This document shows positions 32,518 to 44,964 of a stretch of DNA of 64,000 nt, in pieces (the first letter of the stretch is position 1; each line of letters opens with the position of its first letter). The stretch is from Daucus carota subsp. sativus. Its lineage: Eukaryota > Streptophyta > Magnoliopsida > Apiales > Apiaceae. The notes beneath the pieces are model-generated. The model had not been told where the DNA came from, ran no database searches, and saw only the letters and a list, made by a program, of their open reading frames with translations. Position numbers and translations under genes: made by a program. The stretch spans positions 31,172,610 to 31,236,609 of the forward strand of contig NC_030382.2 of NCBI RefSeq assembly GCF_001625215.2. Reading direction: 5' to 3'.

Positions 32518-35500
32518 ATGGGCTCCAAGAATAACCCTCCTGGTAATAGAGGACGAAACCCGCTGTCTATATTCTTTGTACTTGGTCTGTGCTGTTTCTT
32601 TTACTTGCTTGGAGCATGGCAAAAGAGTGGTTTTGGAAAGGGTGATAGCATAGCACTGGAAATAACAAAGCAAACAGACTGCAACATATTTCCCACTTTA
32701 GACTTTGAGCCTCATCACAAAAGTGTTCTAGTCGTCAATTCTTCAAAGCCCATAACCAAGATATATAAGCCATGTGATGTGAAATATACTGATTATACTC
32801 CTTGCCAAGAACAGAAACGTGCTATGAACTTCCCAAGGGAGAATATGATATATAGGGAAAGACATTGTCCCCCACAAGAAGAAAAATTGAAATGCCTTAT
32901 TCCAGCACCCAAGGGCTATATGATTCAATTTCCTTGGCCAAAAGGCCGCGATTATGTTCATTATGCTAATGTTCCTTATAAAAGCTTGACATATCAAAAG
33001 GCTGTTCAGCACTGGGTGGAATATCATGGTAACGTCTTTAAGTTTCCAGGCGGTGGGACAATGTTCCCACAAGGTGCAGATGCATATATTGATGAACTTG
33101 CATCAGTAATTCCTATTAAAGATGGATCTGTAAGAACTGCACTGGACACTGGTTGTGGGGTATGATATTTCTTTGCTTATTAGTTATTTCTCTGTAGCAC
33201 TGCATATCTTCCTTCATCCACCTGCATGATTGTATTCTGTCGCTAGTTTATACTCATTAGCATGCTCTCGTATTATTGTTATTGTGCAACAACAAGTTCG
33301 TGACTGAAAATGTATCTATTATGTTCTTATTTGTTGACAATTTACTAGTTGCTACTGAATTCCCCTGTGTAGTAGCCATGCTTAACAATGTCTGTGTTGC
33401 CTGTTGTAAACGCATGCACATCAAATGGTCCACAGATTATCATATCTTCTGTTTCTGCTTGGCCTATACTCTGAATTCATCAAAATTGGTTCCTGTTTAT
33501 CTTTTTCAAACTTTTTGTCAATGTAACAACTAGTTCTAAACATCAAAAAACAAGCGAGTTATATTGTCTTTTATAGAAGGAAGTTATTTGCGAATATGTG
33601 CAGTATATCATAGTTGATTATGACAAATTATCAATGCAAGGCTAGCTTGTTGCTTATTTTTGATTGTCCATTTGTAAGTCAATTATATGATTATTGTTTG
33701 AATTAGTTGCAGGGCTTCACAGCTACACCCTTAACCTGTTACTTCTGTTTATTGCTTTTTTAATTTAGTTATGTTGTACTTGATTGAACCATTTACGATA
33801 CAGGTTGCAAGCTGGGGTGCTTCGTTGATGAAGAGAAATGTATTGGCCATGTCATTTGCCCCAAGGGACAATCATGAAGCTCAAGTGCAGTTTGCTCTAG
33901 AAAGAGGAGTCCCTGCTGTTATTGGTGTTCTAGGAACAATTCATCTTCCATATCCATCAAGAGCATTTGATATGGCTCAGTGTTCTCGTTGTCTGATTCC
34001 ATGGACCGCAAATGGTAAGTATAGAATTGGAAATGTAGGATTGTCTAATTCTGTGCTGATTTCTCTACATTATCTAGTATGGTTTCTTACAATATATTTC
34101 AGATCAAGACTCTGAGGAAAGTTGTGATATTTTTATAACAAGAAGCTAATGTGGATTATTGAGTAAATACCTTTTCTGTCATCCAAAAGGAAAGTTCACT
34201 GTGTCTTAGGATTCAAGACGTTAGGCATTCTATTAGAAGTACTTTTATCATCTACACTGTTGACCAGTAGGGTCATGTAATGTGGATTATTTTCATATGG
34301 ACTTGATTATGTAAAAAGTTTATATTTATTTAATTTTTTTAGAAATAAATATTGTAGAAGTGGTTCATGTTCCTTGTTTAGCAAAAATAAGTAATTATTT
34401 TCAGAAAAAAGCACACATCTATCTACTTTTTGAAATAAGGACTTACTTTTGAAAAATAAGTTGAGCCAAATGCCACCAGAAGTTTTTGGAAGTTAGCTGA
34501 AGGAAGTCTGCTTGTTTGACGCCAGTAAATACATGGCGTGTGTGTGTGTGACAGCGTCAGATATATTGTTAGTGATTTTTTAGTGTTTGTCAAATAAATC
34601 TATCAAATATAAAATTGGGATATTGTGTTTGCCTTCCAAGTAATTATATAGAAGATGAATCATGACAATGACTACTGCACGTTGACCTACGTTTGCAGAC
34701 GGGATGTACTTAATGGAAGTTGATAGAATTCTTAGACCTGGGGGCTACTGGATCTTGTCTGGCCCTCCAATCAATTGGAAGACTTACTATAAGACGTGGA
34801 AACGATCTAAAGAAGAAGTCAAGGCTGAGCAGAGAAAAATTGAAGAGCTAGCCGAACGTCTTTGTTGGGAGAAGAAGTATGAAAAGGGAGATATTGCCAT
34901 TTGGAGAAAGAAAATAAACGCTGAATCCTGCCAGAGGAATCCGGCCAATACTTGTCAATCTAGTGATGCTGATAATGTCTGGTAGGTCACTGTGCATTCC
35001 GGTTTGTGATTTACTATACGGACTGCTTCTGTTTTTGTTTTACACTAGCCCATATTACCTAGGTTAGAGGAATGCCTCTAGAATTTTACTTTGACTATAA
35101 TGATCCTTGATTGACTATTAACGTTTTTCTCTCTTCTCTCTGGTTTCTTAATATGATATAGTTTAATTTGTGAGCTAAGAAACAGTAATAACATATAAAT
35201 GTGCTGATACCTGCATAAGTACCTATTTATGTTTTCAATATTTTTTAAAGATATTTGATACCGGATGAAGTAAATAAAATATGCAAAATAAACTGCAATT
35301 CAAGTGGTAATCTGTATTTCTAATAGGAGATTTATTTGGTAGAGTTCCTTTCTCTCTTTAGCATTGAATAAGGTGTAGTCTTCCATAATGCATTTATCAG
35401 CACATAGGTTGACATAATTAGACGCATCATTGTTGAGGTTAGAGCATCTCCAACAGGCTCTTAAAATCATTCTTGTAAAAAACTAATATAATATGTGGCT

Positions 35501-37954
35501 CCTAGTAACTTAATACATTGAACAACTCGACAACTCCAACACCACTCTTTAGTCTTTATACCCGCTCTCTATTTATATCGTGTTCTTATTTGAGGGAAAA
35601 GTTGGAGAAATAAATGGAGGAAAATAAATAGAATTGGAGGGAAGTAAATACTATATTCATAAATGATAAGTTAAGAGTATCTGGACATTCTTTAATAGAG
35701 AGGAGAGAGGAGGCTCTTAAATTTTTAAAGAGCCTCTAAGAGCTTATTGGAGCACTAAGTTTACACATCTTTAAAATTTAAACTAAAAGCTTGTTTGAAG
35801 AGCCTATTGGATATGCTCTTAGATTATTTGCTTTAAGAGTCTCTTACTTATTTTTTTCTTTGCTACAACCTATGACCTATTTAAGGTACAAGGAAATGAA
35901 ATCATGCATAAGCCCTTACCTTGAGGTTTCTAGTGCCAATGAGGTAGCCGGAGGCGAATTGCAGAAGTTTCCACTCAGGTTATTTGCAGTTCCTCCTCGA
36001 ATAGCTAAAGGACTTGTCCCAGAGGTCACTGTCGAATTATATCAGAAAGACAATAAATTGTGGAAACATCGTTTACAGACGTACAAAAGAATCAGGCAGT
36101 TACTTGGCTCTACACGATACCGGAACATAATGGATATGAATGCCGGCCTTGGGGGCTTTGCGGCAGCGCTCAATTCACCAAAATCATGGGTAATGAATGT
36201 GGTGCCTACTATTGCTCCAAACACTTTGGGTGTTATTTATGAAAGAGGCCTGATTGGAATATATCACGACTGGTATGTTCGGCATATCTGCTTCTCTTTC
36301 TCTGTCATATAACTTTTCAAACATAATCTTATATCCCTTATATGACCTTCATTGTTTTGTTGATTGATGTTGGATAGAGTTACTTGTAATCTTTTCCGAA
36401 TGGGTTTAATCTGTTTTTATCTTTGAAAAGCTTTATGCAAGGTCTTTCCCTTCACTTTTGCAAATTTAATGCTCCCAATCATGGATTATTTGTATCAAAA
36501 AGTAACAAGCCATTTATAACAGAAGCGCTTTTACTTGGTTGGCATATAAAAAGCAGTTAAATATTATATTATATTGTTTGGGAAAGTGTAAAAGTCAAAG
36601 CTTCTATTTGCGTTTCTAGTTTGAGTTTCGTTGGGAGTAAAGCTCTATCATGACACACATGCTCACGGCTCTTAGAGTACATGGATCAACATAATTTTTC
36701 TTTGCACACTATAGGAAATCAATCTTCAGCCTGTAAGCGTGCATTATTATTTATATGTATCAGATAAAAGTGAATATATATTTGGCCATAAGATATGATG
36801 TTTGAAAAGTGAATTAATGGTATATATATAAGAAATAGTTCTTCAGGATAAGGGTTCAAATTTCCATTGTGTATTGTTAGTACGTATCAACAATGTACAT
36901 CCATCTTTAGCTTTTAGAATTTACTAGACCTAGTTGATGGTAATAGTGTAGCTAATGTGTTTAATCATTAATGGTGTATAAATCTCATGTAACCACATAT
37001 GTGCAAGTCCCACTGAGTCTGCTTTTGTTTACTACCTCTTTGTTGCTTTCATTTTTCCAGGTGTGAAGGTTTTTCTACTTACCCAAGGACATATGACCTC
37101 ATCCATGCAAATGGTTTGTTCAGCTTGTACCAAAACAAGTAAGTTCCATGTTCCTTGTACAGTGCCTTGCATCACTCATCTATGATTGTTTGACTATCTT
37201 AACATATGATCATGTAGTAAAATGATGAACTAGGATAATACCTTCTTCAATATTGTTTGTTAATATGGGAGAGCAAAAAAATCTGCTGTCACATGATGCG
37301 CAATCAAGCCCCACCTTGGCGTTGAGTCCTTAGAGCAGTGCTGGATACAAAATAGCTATAGTCATTGCTATAATATGACATCAAAAAATGTTTTTTGGTC
37401 CTAAAATAAAACTTGCACTCCAATGCTAGATGCATAAAGTAGTTCCTAATGTAACTATGCCAAAATTTTAGCCACCTTTTTGCTAACTTTTTAACTTTCA
37501 CTCACATGATGGGATGCATTAATTGTTCCCTCCAATTCTAGTTAAACGGTGAGGTGGCAAAGATGCATAAATGCATCCTTGGATGCAAATTTGGCACCAA
37601 TTATGCATTTATGCATATTTGCATCCAAGTTTTCAACCCCTTTGGAGTTGATTTCTTTTGCATTTGGTATTGCATTGGAATTGCTCTTACAAGTTGAAAA
37701 CATAATGGATATACAGGTGTGAGTTAGAGGACATTCTTCTGGAGATGGATCGCATACTTCGGCCTGATGGGTCGGTTATCCTTCATGATGAGGTCAATGT
37801 CTTGAACACAGTAAATCAAATTGTCAGAGGTATGAGATGGGACTCGAAAATGTATGACCACGAAGATGGCCCTTTAATACCCGAAAAGATATTAGTTGTG
37901 ACAAAACGATACTGGGTTGGAAACAGCAACAGCACATCTTCCATTGATGAATAA
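32518..37954 (+). CDS. PMT14: Golgi-localised putative methyltransferase, PMT14 type (QUA2/DUF248 family)
   Basis: Type II Golgi membrane protein of the plant family thought to methylate pectin or other wall polysaccharides with S-adenosylmethionine; direct activity is shown for only a few members. Exons: 32518-33159, 33804-34014, 34699-34981, 35886-36272, 37061-37138, 37717-37954, all GT-AG, sum 1839 bases (612 residues plus TAA), about the usual length. Order: short cytosolic tail [13 protein letters not shown], membrane anchor 16-34 ([19 protein letters not shown]), stem, then [12 protein letters not shown] and [12 protein letters not shown]-binding motif LDTGCGVASWGA (209-220), [33 protein letters not shown], and a second domain with [14 protein letters not shown] and [20 protein letters not shown]. 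The N-terminus resembles Arabidopsis PMT14, while parts of the C-terminus read closer to PMT2. The neighbouring 5-phosphatase supports PMT14. A 377 bp MITE lies in intron 3. Confidence 0.9.
35442..35818. mobile_element. Harbinger-type MITE in PMT14 intron 3
   Basis: Left GAGCATCTCCAACAGGCTCTT and right AAGAGCCTATTGGATATGCTC form an inverted repeat flanked by TTA on both sides (35439-35441, 35819-35821). It ends 67 bases before exon 4, so it forms part of the acceptor region. A related, less complete sequence lies at about 23340-23510. Confidence 0.85.
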
Positions 37955-39748
37955 AACAGTGGATGAATGAGTTGCTTGAAGATTATCATTCACTGAATTA
38001 TACTGGAGGGTCATAAAGCGTCTACTGCAAAGGGTCACCAATTATGTGTAAGTTATGAATACGTTAATTTAATTTGTTTATTTGAGCATCATTTTTTTTA
38101 AATCTTTTTAAAAAAATCGGTAGGTAAACTTCTTTTGGTATGTAACTGGAATCATGTAGTATAGGTTGAAGGTCACCAAAAATCAGAAACAGAAAATAAG
38201 GGAGAGCTACTGCAGAATGATAGTAATGTGAATTTGAGCACTTTGATATATGTTGGATTGTGGTATGGTGCTAAGTGAATATTCAAAAGCAAGAGTTTGC
38301 TGTATTGTTACTGTCCTGTCCTTGTTTGTTATGTTTCGAAACTTAAATGAAAACTATTTTCCACATTCTATTTTTACATATTAACGATTAAAAGCGGATA
38401 ATATTATCCAATGAACTTTTTATAAATGATTACATTTAATTACATCAAATAAAGAAGCAATCACTTAAATAGTTAACATTTGTAAGTTACTAAAAGAATA
38501 ACAGTACAAATATTAATGTTACGTGTATCTAATAAACATATATTTTATTTAATAAATAAAAAGTTTGAACAAAAATATAAACATAATATTATTAACATAA
38601 ACAATTAATGTGAATATTAATTTTAAAGTCTTAAAAAATCATTGAAAATACATACAATTTTAGTGTGCGTTTGTTTACCCCTTTAAAAGCCAGCTTCTAG
38701 TTTATAAGCACTTATTTGTATCGTTTGTGTAAAAAGTCAAGAAGCACTTATAAAAAGTTAGGATTGTTAGCTTTTATTTCAGGGCTTCTACTTATTTCCC
38801 AAACACTTTAATCACTTATAAGTCTTAACTTGCTTTTAACTTCTACTCCACTTTTTTATTTTAAGCAAGAAGCACTTATTTTAAGTTTACCCAAACGGCC
38901 CCTTAATCCCGTTTTTAATATCAAAGCCTTATACAAAACGAACCTTAATGTCAAATGAAGTATTTATTATGCGTGCAAACATTGAACGTGTACAACTCAC
39001 TATGAGCATTCACTAATTCATTGGAACAATGTTTCTATTTTTATGTTTTTAATTGGTCATGATCCATCTGTATAGATATCATCTACATCTCGAAAGCCGT
39101 ATGCTTCCTATCCATGATTAAAAAAGTTTCATCAGATATGAAATTCCAAATGTCCTTGGGTGAAATAGCTATCCCCATGTCAAAAATATTCACGATGTTC
39201 AACAGCTTCTTTTTACATTATTTCAGAATTCTAAAGACTAAATCGTATGGATACGTAAAATATAGGACTTCCAATCCTAGCATGAAAAATAGGGAAACGG
39301 ATACTCACTAACTAACCAAAATTGAGATATTTCTCTCAAATTCATCAATCAAAGAAAATTTAGAAATTTATGACATCAGCTTTTACTTATACTTATGGGA
39401 TTACAACAATTTAGTTTCGATCTGAATTGAGTTTTTTTGAGTGAAAATTAATTATGACAAGCATGAGAAGATGTACAAATATATATACAACTCTTATATA
39501 TTTGTTGTATTGATATTAAAGAGCTCCGGACTACTATTCGCAACACGCGTTAAAAGGGGATGATAATACATTTACATTAGATTTTAACATTAAAATCAAC
39601 CGTTTTTCTGTCAAATTATAATTGAAAAAGGAACGACATACATTATCTATTATTAAAAATATTTTTTTTATCATCAAAATTAAAATAATAAATATATAAT
39701 TGTATCTCAGCGACCAAAATTATCACCTTGTTTACTGTCTAAACCGTC
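37955..39748. other. Start of the gene-free stretch after PMT14
   Basis: PMT14 3' untranslated region, then AT-rich DNA. Apart from the MITE at 38663 no feature is supported. Confidence 0.55.
38663..38902. mobile_element. Harbinger-type MITE
   Basis: Left GTGCGTTTGTTTACCCC and right ACCCAAACGGCCCC are imperfect inverted repeats flanked by TTA. The inside carries AAGTGCTT/AAGCACTT and CTTATAAG words shared with sequence at 2.4, 41.6-42.1, 43.5-44.0 and 55.7 kb, which looks like one old repeat family. Confidence 0.7.
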
Positions 39749-39757
39749 TAAATATAG

Positions 39758-41050
39758 GGTGACGGCCCTCAAAGTCACTATGCTTAACACAATGGACCTG
39801 AAAGTCACAATTGAAATAAATGGCCCACAATGTCACTTCAAAACGTCACTCAAAAAAAGTGTTTTGATCGAAAACGTGATTGCGCTTCACGTTTAGCTTA
39901 TGTTCAGAAATGAAATGCCGAAACGTCAGTATAACTACCGTTTTGGAGCCAAAACGTATGTTAATGTCATGTTCATGGCATGTGCATTATATTTTTTTAA
40001 TAAACTAAAACGTTTATTTAAGTAACGTTTAAAGGTTAAACGTGACATTAAGTTGCGTTTTGATTTTTTTTTTAATTTTTAAAATTAATTTAATTTCAGT
40101 TATAAATAAATTATTCTAAAATCCAAATATAAACTCTAAAATTTTAAAAATTATTAATCTTTGTTTTTAAGATTAATTGTTTAACTTGGTTCCTCGATTT
40201 TAGGACCTCACAGCCCTACATTCTCAATCCTAAACCTTAACCGTCGGCCAATTTAATATACAGTACGAATTAATCATTCTACAGCCCAAAGCTAAACCCT
40301 AAATGTTAACGACTGTGAATAAATTTATTCCGCCGCTTTCTTGGCTTTAAGGCCTTCGGCCCTGCAGCCTCGCATTAATTAGGGTTTAGGCTCGAGGGAG
40401 TAGGGCCTAACGGCCCTACACCCTCAATCCTAAACTCTAACGGTCGGCCAATTTAATATACAGTACGAATTAATTATTCCAAAACCCAAACCTAAACCCT
40501 AAATATTAACGATTGTAAATTTAATTATTCCGCCGGTTTCTCAGCTTTAGGGTCTTCGGCCCTGCAGCCTCGCATTAATTAGGGTTTAGGCTCGAGGGAC
40601 GCTCAATCCTAAACCCTAACCGTCGGCCAATTTAATTTCAAGTATAAATAAATTACTCTAAAAACCAAAATGTGAACCCTAAAATGTAACTAATGTTAAG
40701 ATTTTTTATATTAAACAATATTGTTAACGTAACTTGTGGTTACGTTTTGGTTCGCTCTCATCTTGCTTTGTTTTGGTGGAGTGTTTTTTTTTACTTCCAG
40801 AGATGTAAATTACTAATACGCATGTATAATTAAAACAATAATATGTTTTTGTGGAAACGCTGTTTAGTCTGGCGTTATAAGTTGTTTTAAAAATAAAAAA
40901 TGTCAAATGGGGTTGCGTGTGGCGTTAAGGAAGTTTATATAAAACACTGCTTAAGCTCAGTTTTGGAGTGACAGAAGAAGACCATTTTTTTTAAATTGTG
41001 CCAACTGGGGCATTTTGTGTATAAAATAAGACACTGAGGGCCTTTTCTCT
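39758..41050. mobile_element. Mutator-like non-autonomous element, 9 bp target duplication
   Basis: Flanked by TAAATATAG on both sides (39749-39757, 41051-41059). Left end GGTGACGGCCCTCAAAGTCA; the complement of the right end is AGAGAAAAGGCCCTCAGTGTC. The 1293 bp inside hold many AAACGT/ACGTTT words and, at 40220-40680, a tandem repeat of about 200 bp (CCGTCGGCCAATTTAAT at 40241, 40441 and 40620) with AAACCCTAA phrases. No transposase is encoded. Confidence 0.75.
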
Positions 41051-41059
41051 TAAATATAG

Positions 41060-42084
41060 TACTCTATTTGGCAAAAAATAAATAAATATAGTACTCTATT
41101 ATTGTTGAAGGGAAAAATAACAGACTACCACAGTAGTAAATGACTAAAAAGTCAATAAACAATGATGATATTGGAGGTGAGTTGGTGACAAAGTACAGAT
41201 GATAAAAACACTTGGATATACGCCTGTGTGTATAATAACTGTAGAAAAGAGTATACAGTAATATAGAAGAAAAGAAATATTAATTGACATTATAGGCACG
41301 GTGGTTTGGTATACAGGTGGGGTTTTGGGCGAGCTTATAATTTACAAAATAATTTATTCCTATTGTTTATCTAAATGTTTATAAGTCAATTATCAATTTA
41401 TAAACTATAATCTAAGAAATTAAAAGTTTAAACTTTAGCGACTTATTTTATTTTTAAAATTTTGATAAAACTACCTCACTTTAAAAGATAATTTATCGTA
41501 TATTATTAATTTTTATGCATGATGAGTTATAAAAATTAAAAAAAGTTATCTACACGTATAAATTAAAGATTACTTTTTACGTGGGGTGTTTGGCCGAGTA
41601 TAAGAATCCGGTTTCTGGGTTTATAAGTTAGGAATTAACACTTATTCGTACTCTTTGTATAAAAAATCAAGAAGTACTTATAAAGAAGTTGAGAATAGTT
41701 AGGTGTCATTTGGGTTAACTTAAAATAAATGAATTCTTATTTAAATTAAAATAATGAAATAGAGTAGAAGTAAAATAGTAAATTAATAATTATAAGTTAT
41801 TAAAATATTTGGAAAAAAAGTAAAAGTTGTAAAGCAAATCTAACATTTTTTATTTCCAACTTCTTTTTCACAACTTCTTAAAAATAATTCATATTTTTTT
41901 TTACACAAATGATCAAGAAAAGCAGAAGTAAAAAGTGGGAGCAACTTCCGTTGCCCAAACAAATTTTTACTTTTTCTCAAACACTTTAATTTCTACTTCA
42001 CTTCTTTATTTAAAGCAAAAAACATTTATTTTAAACTCAGCATACAACTTCATACTTTATCACTTATAACTTATAACTTATAAG
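41060..42084. other. Repeat-derived AT-rich spacer
   Basis: From about 41586 (GTGGGGTGTTTGGCCGAG) onward the text is made of AAGTACTTATAAA, TTATTTTAAGTT and ACTTATAA words of the repeat family named at 38663, in overlapping and inverted copies, into which the hAT element at 42085 inserted. No gene. Confidence 0.6.
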
Positions 42085-42739
42085 CAGGGTTCTAAAAGTC
42101 GGCGATTAATCGGGATTAATTGCCGATTAATCGTTGTTCGGTTGGCCACCGTCTCGATTAAGCGTTAATCGGTGAAAAAATCAATTTTTCTGAAAATTGG
42201 TCAAGATCGGGATTAATCGGTCAAAATCGGGATTAATCCGAAAAAGTCGGTCAAAAATCGGTGAATTTAAAAAATTTAAAAATAAAAAGTAAAAAATATT
42301 TAAAATTTAAAATTTAATTTTAAATAAAACAAAAGGCACAAAAATGACAAAACATGGAAATTAAAATTGGTTTTATTACCTTTCACTATTTCAATATTAG
42401 CTCCTAAACTCTAATTACATAAATTTACAATATCTTCCTTCGCAGGTTCAATCAAATTCAAGTTTATAAATAAGATGACTGGACTTGTATATATGTATAA
42501 AGGCATGTTTTGTGTTATAAAAAATCATTAATCTTTTTATTTTATATGACTATAAATTTATACTATATATAATTATATTAATATATATAATAAAAAAAAT
42601 TATATTAAATTGATTACGATTAATGATCCGATTAATCATCTTGATCCGATTAATCATCTTGATTAATCTCCAATTATCTGATTAATCGTTCGACGGTGCC
42701 GTTACCGACTAAGTCTGATTCCCGTTTTTTACAACAGTG
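42085..42739. mobile_element. Non-autonomous hAT element, 8 bp target duplication
   Basis: Flanked by CTTATAAG on both sides (42077-42084, 42740-42747). Left end CAGGGTTCTAAAAGTCGGCG; complement of right end CACTGTTGTAAAAAACGGG. Both subterminal regions are crowded with CGATTAATC words (more than a dozen), in opposite orientations, as expected for transposase binding sites. 655 bp, no coding capacity. The target itself lies in an older repeat. Confidence 0.9.
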
Positions 42740-42747
42740 CTTATAAG

Positions 42748-43624
42748 CGATAAACACTTATTTCAAGTAAACCAAACGTGCCTTGCATGCATGTCCCTAC
42801 AGTTTTGTCAATTGCGGAGAGATTTGTTAGTGGACATCGTTTTCACTGTTCACTATTTCAACATCTTTGCTTTATTTCTCTCTCGTTCCCCCATGTTTGG
42901 TGCAGATCTCATTATCCGTTCAACTTGCACCATGCAAGGTGCTCCAAATGTGGCTACATGGACCCCCTCCTCATCTAATCATATTCTCTCGTAGAGTATC
43001 ATTCTGCGACTTATAAGTTACAACAAAAAGATGATAGAGTAAGCTGAATTACTAGCACAGATGTTGATGGAAGGCCAGCAACTATCCAAGTTTATGATTA
43101 CAAGCTCCACCACAACACATTTCATTATTTCTTTTCTTTCCTTTCCTACTGTAACACAACCAGGTCCGGCTCTATGATTTTGGAGCTTTAGGCAAATTTG
43201 AGGCCTCCAAAAATTAATTTTTGAATTTAAATATTTTATATTTTTGTGATGTATGTTTGTATAAATTCATATTTCATAATTCTTCAAATTAATTAAATAT
43301 CTAATTATGCAAAAATCATATGATTAATTGCCGTTCAATCCAATTAATCCATAATTAATTCTTAGTTTGAGACTTCACCGATTTAGTTCCATTCTTATGT
43401 TTTACACACTGTTCCTCCCCCCTCCACCTAAATTTCCTTTAAAGAAAAAAAAGAGATATTTCAAATTGACGTATAAAAATAAATTGATTCATCATCTACC
43501 CTGGCTTCGCTTCTTCCCGGTGATGGATATAAGGGCCGTTTGGTTGAGATTAAAATAAGTGCTTCTTCCTTAAAATAAAGAAGTGATGTATAAGTGAGAA
43601 GCAAGTTAAGACTTATAAGTGATT
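42748..43624. other. Spacer with transposon scraps
   Basis: Contains the right remnant of the repeat interrupted by the hAT element, a hAT-like left end at about 43162 (CAGGTCCGGCTCTATGATTTTGG), and GGGCCGTTTGGTTGAG at 43532, which starts the element interrupted at 43642. No gene is supported. Confidence 0.5.
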
Positions 43625-43641
43625 AAAGTGTTTAAGAAATA

Positions 43642-43912
43642 TTTTTTTTGGATATATTATCCGGTCCTTTATAACTTGTATAATATATGTAATTTTATAT
43701 ATGAGCTTCTTTTGTTTTTTTCGGGATCTTTGGTAGAGATTTTTATGGGTTTTTTCCTATCAGACGTTAAAGTATTATTATTAAAACGTCCGGAGATATC
43801 TTGCATGTATTTCAATTAGATGATAATATTTTTTGGATGACTGAAATTTCTTGTTGCGATTATTGTATCTCGAGATACAACTCATGTACGAGTATGTAGA
43901 CCCTGACAAAAA
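43642..43912 (+). mobile_element. Truncated LINE/SINE-type retroposon tail with 17 bp target duplication
   Basis: Flanked by AAAGTGTTTAAGAAATA (43625) and AAAGTGTTTAAAAAATA (43913), with a short A tail after ...GTAGACCCTGAC. A homologous copy lies on the minus strand at 62144-62330 (shared GTAGACCCTGACAAAA, TTGTATC..GATACAACTCAT, CGTCCGGAGATAT). It inserted into an older AAGTGCTT-type MITE. Confidence 0.85.
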
Positions 43913-43929
43913 AAAGTGTTTAAAAAATA

Positions 43930-44954
43930 AGTAGAACATTCCTAATTTTTTATAAGTGTTTTTTGACTTTTTACATAAACAGTAAAAATAAATATTTTTA
44001 ACTTATACCTTGAATATTTGTTGAAAAAAGGTAATTTCATGTGTGAGCGCCTTTACCTTAGATGCACCACTCTACGCGAACTACTTTATTCATTAAACAT
44101 AGCAGAAGAAAAAGAACACAGCTGAGAAACTGACGAGCAGAAGAAAAACGCAGCTGAGGAAACTGAAGAAATCGATAAAAGTTGTTACTGCAATGTCAGC
44201 ATCACATCTTAGATTCAAACATGTCGAAGAAAATGGAGTAAGCAAACAATTATGTCCACATATAGTGGTCAGTGCTCTGGAATATTATTTGGACCACCAC
44301 TGTATCTTGGGTTCACTCCCCACTGTACGGGGCCTTTTATTTATTTTGTCCCCCCGTTTAGTTCATTTTTTCAGCCCATCCACACAATACAGGACACATG
44401 ACATTGGCCGTACTCCCAGAAACTGTCTTCACAAGCTTTTATTTATGCTTTTTATTCACACCGATAAATATAATTTTCACTGTTATATTGTGGGATGTTT
44501 GACAATTGAATTATTATGAAAATAAGAATTTATGTTTTTCTAAAATCTATTTTTTAATATTTTTTCTAGATATAAATGCTGAAGAGATGTTTCATATTCG
44601 TTATTTGACAAAAAAAGTATAATTTATTTCAAAAAAAGTAGAATTTTACGTATTTTTCTCCAAAATTAAGTCCTTATTTGAAGATAGGAAAATAGATGAG
44701 AATTTCAGGAATTATGTTGGCGGTTAAGTGACATATGTAGAATTACTGATTCTGATTATATGTCTTGGTTGAAAATTTAATGCAATGTTGGTTGCATTTG
44801 GGTCAATGGACATAGTACAAATTATGTTATAAGCTGCCTGGTACAACCATAGATATAAGGTTATTTGATTAAGATACAGATAATAAATTTTGTTAATGTG
44901 TGAGACAACCAACTTGAAAGTTAGGCTCGCAGAAGTGTACATGCATAGAATCCT
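43930..44954. other. Spacer without recognised gene
   Basis: Right part of the interrupted MITE to about 44010, then unstructured sequence. Open frames here show no family resemblance. Confidence 0.5.
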
Positions 44955-44964
44955 CTCTCCCAAA

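Noticed and set aside
40260..40680. Interstitial telomere repeat
   Set aside because: AAACCCTAA phrases are single and spaced by other sequence, not a TTTAGGG array; they belong to the 200 bp tandem unit.
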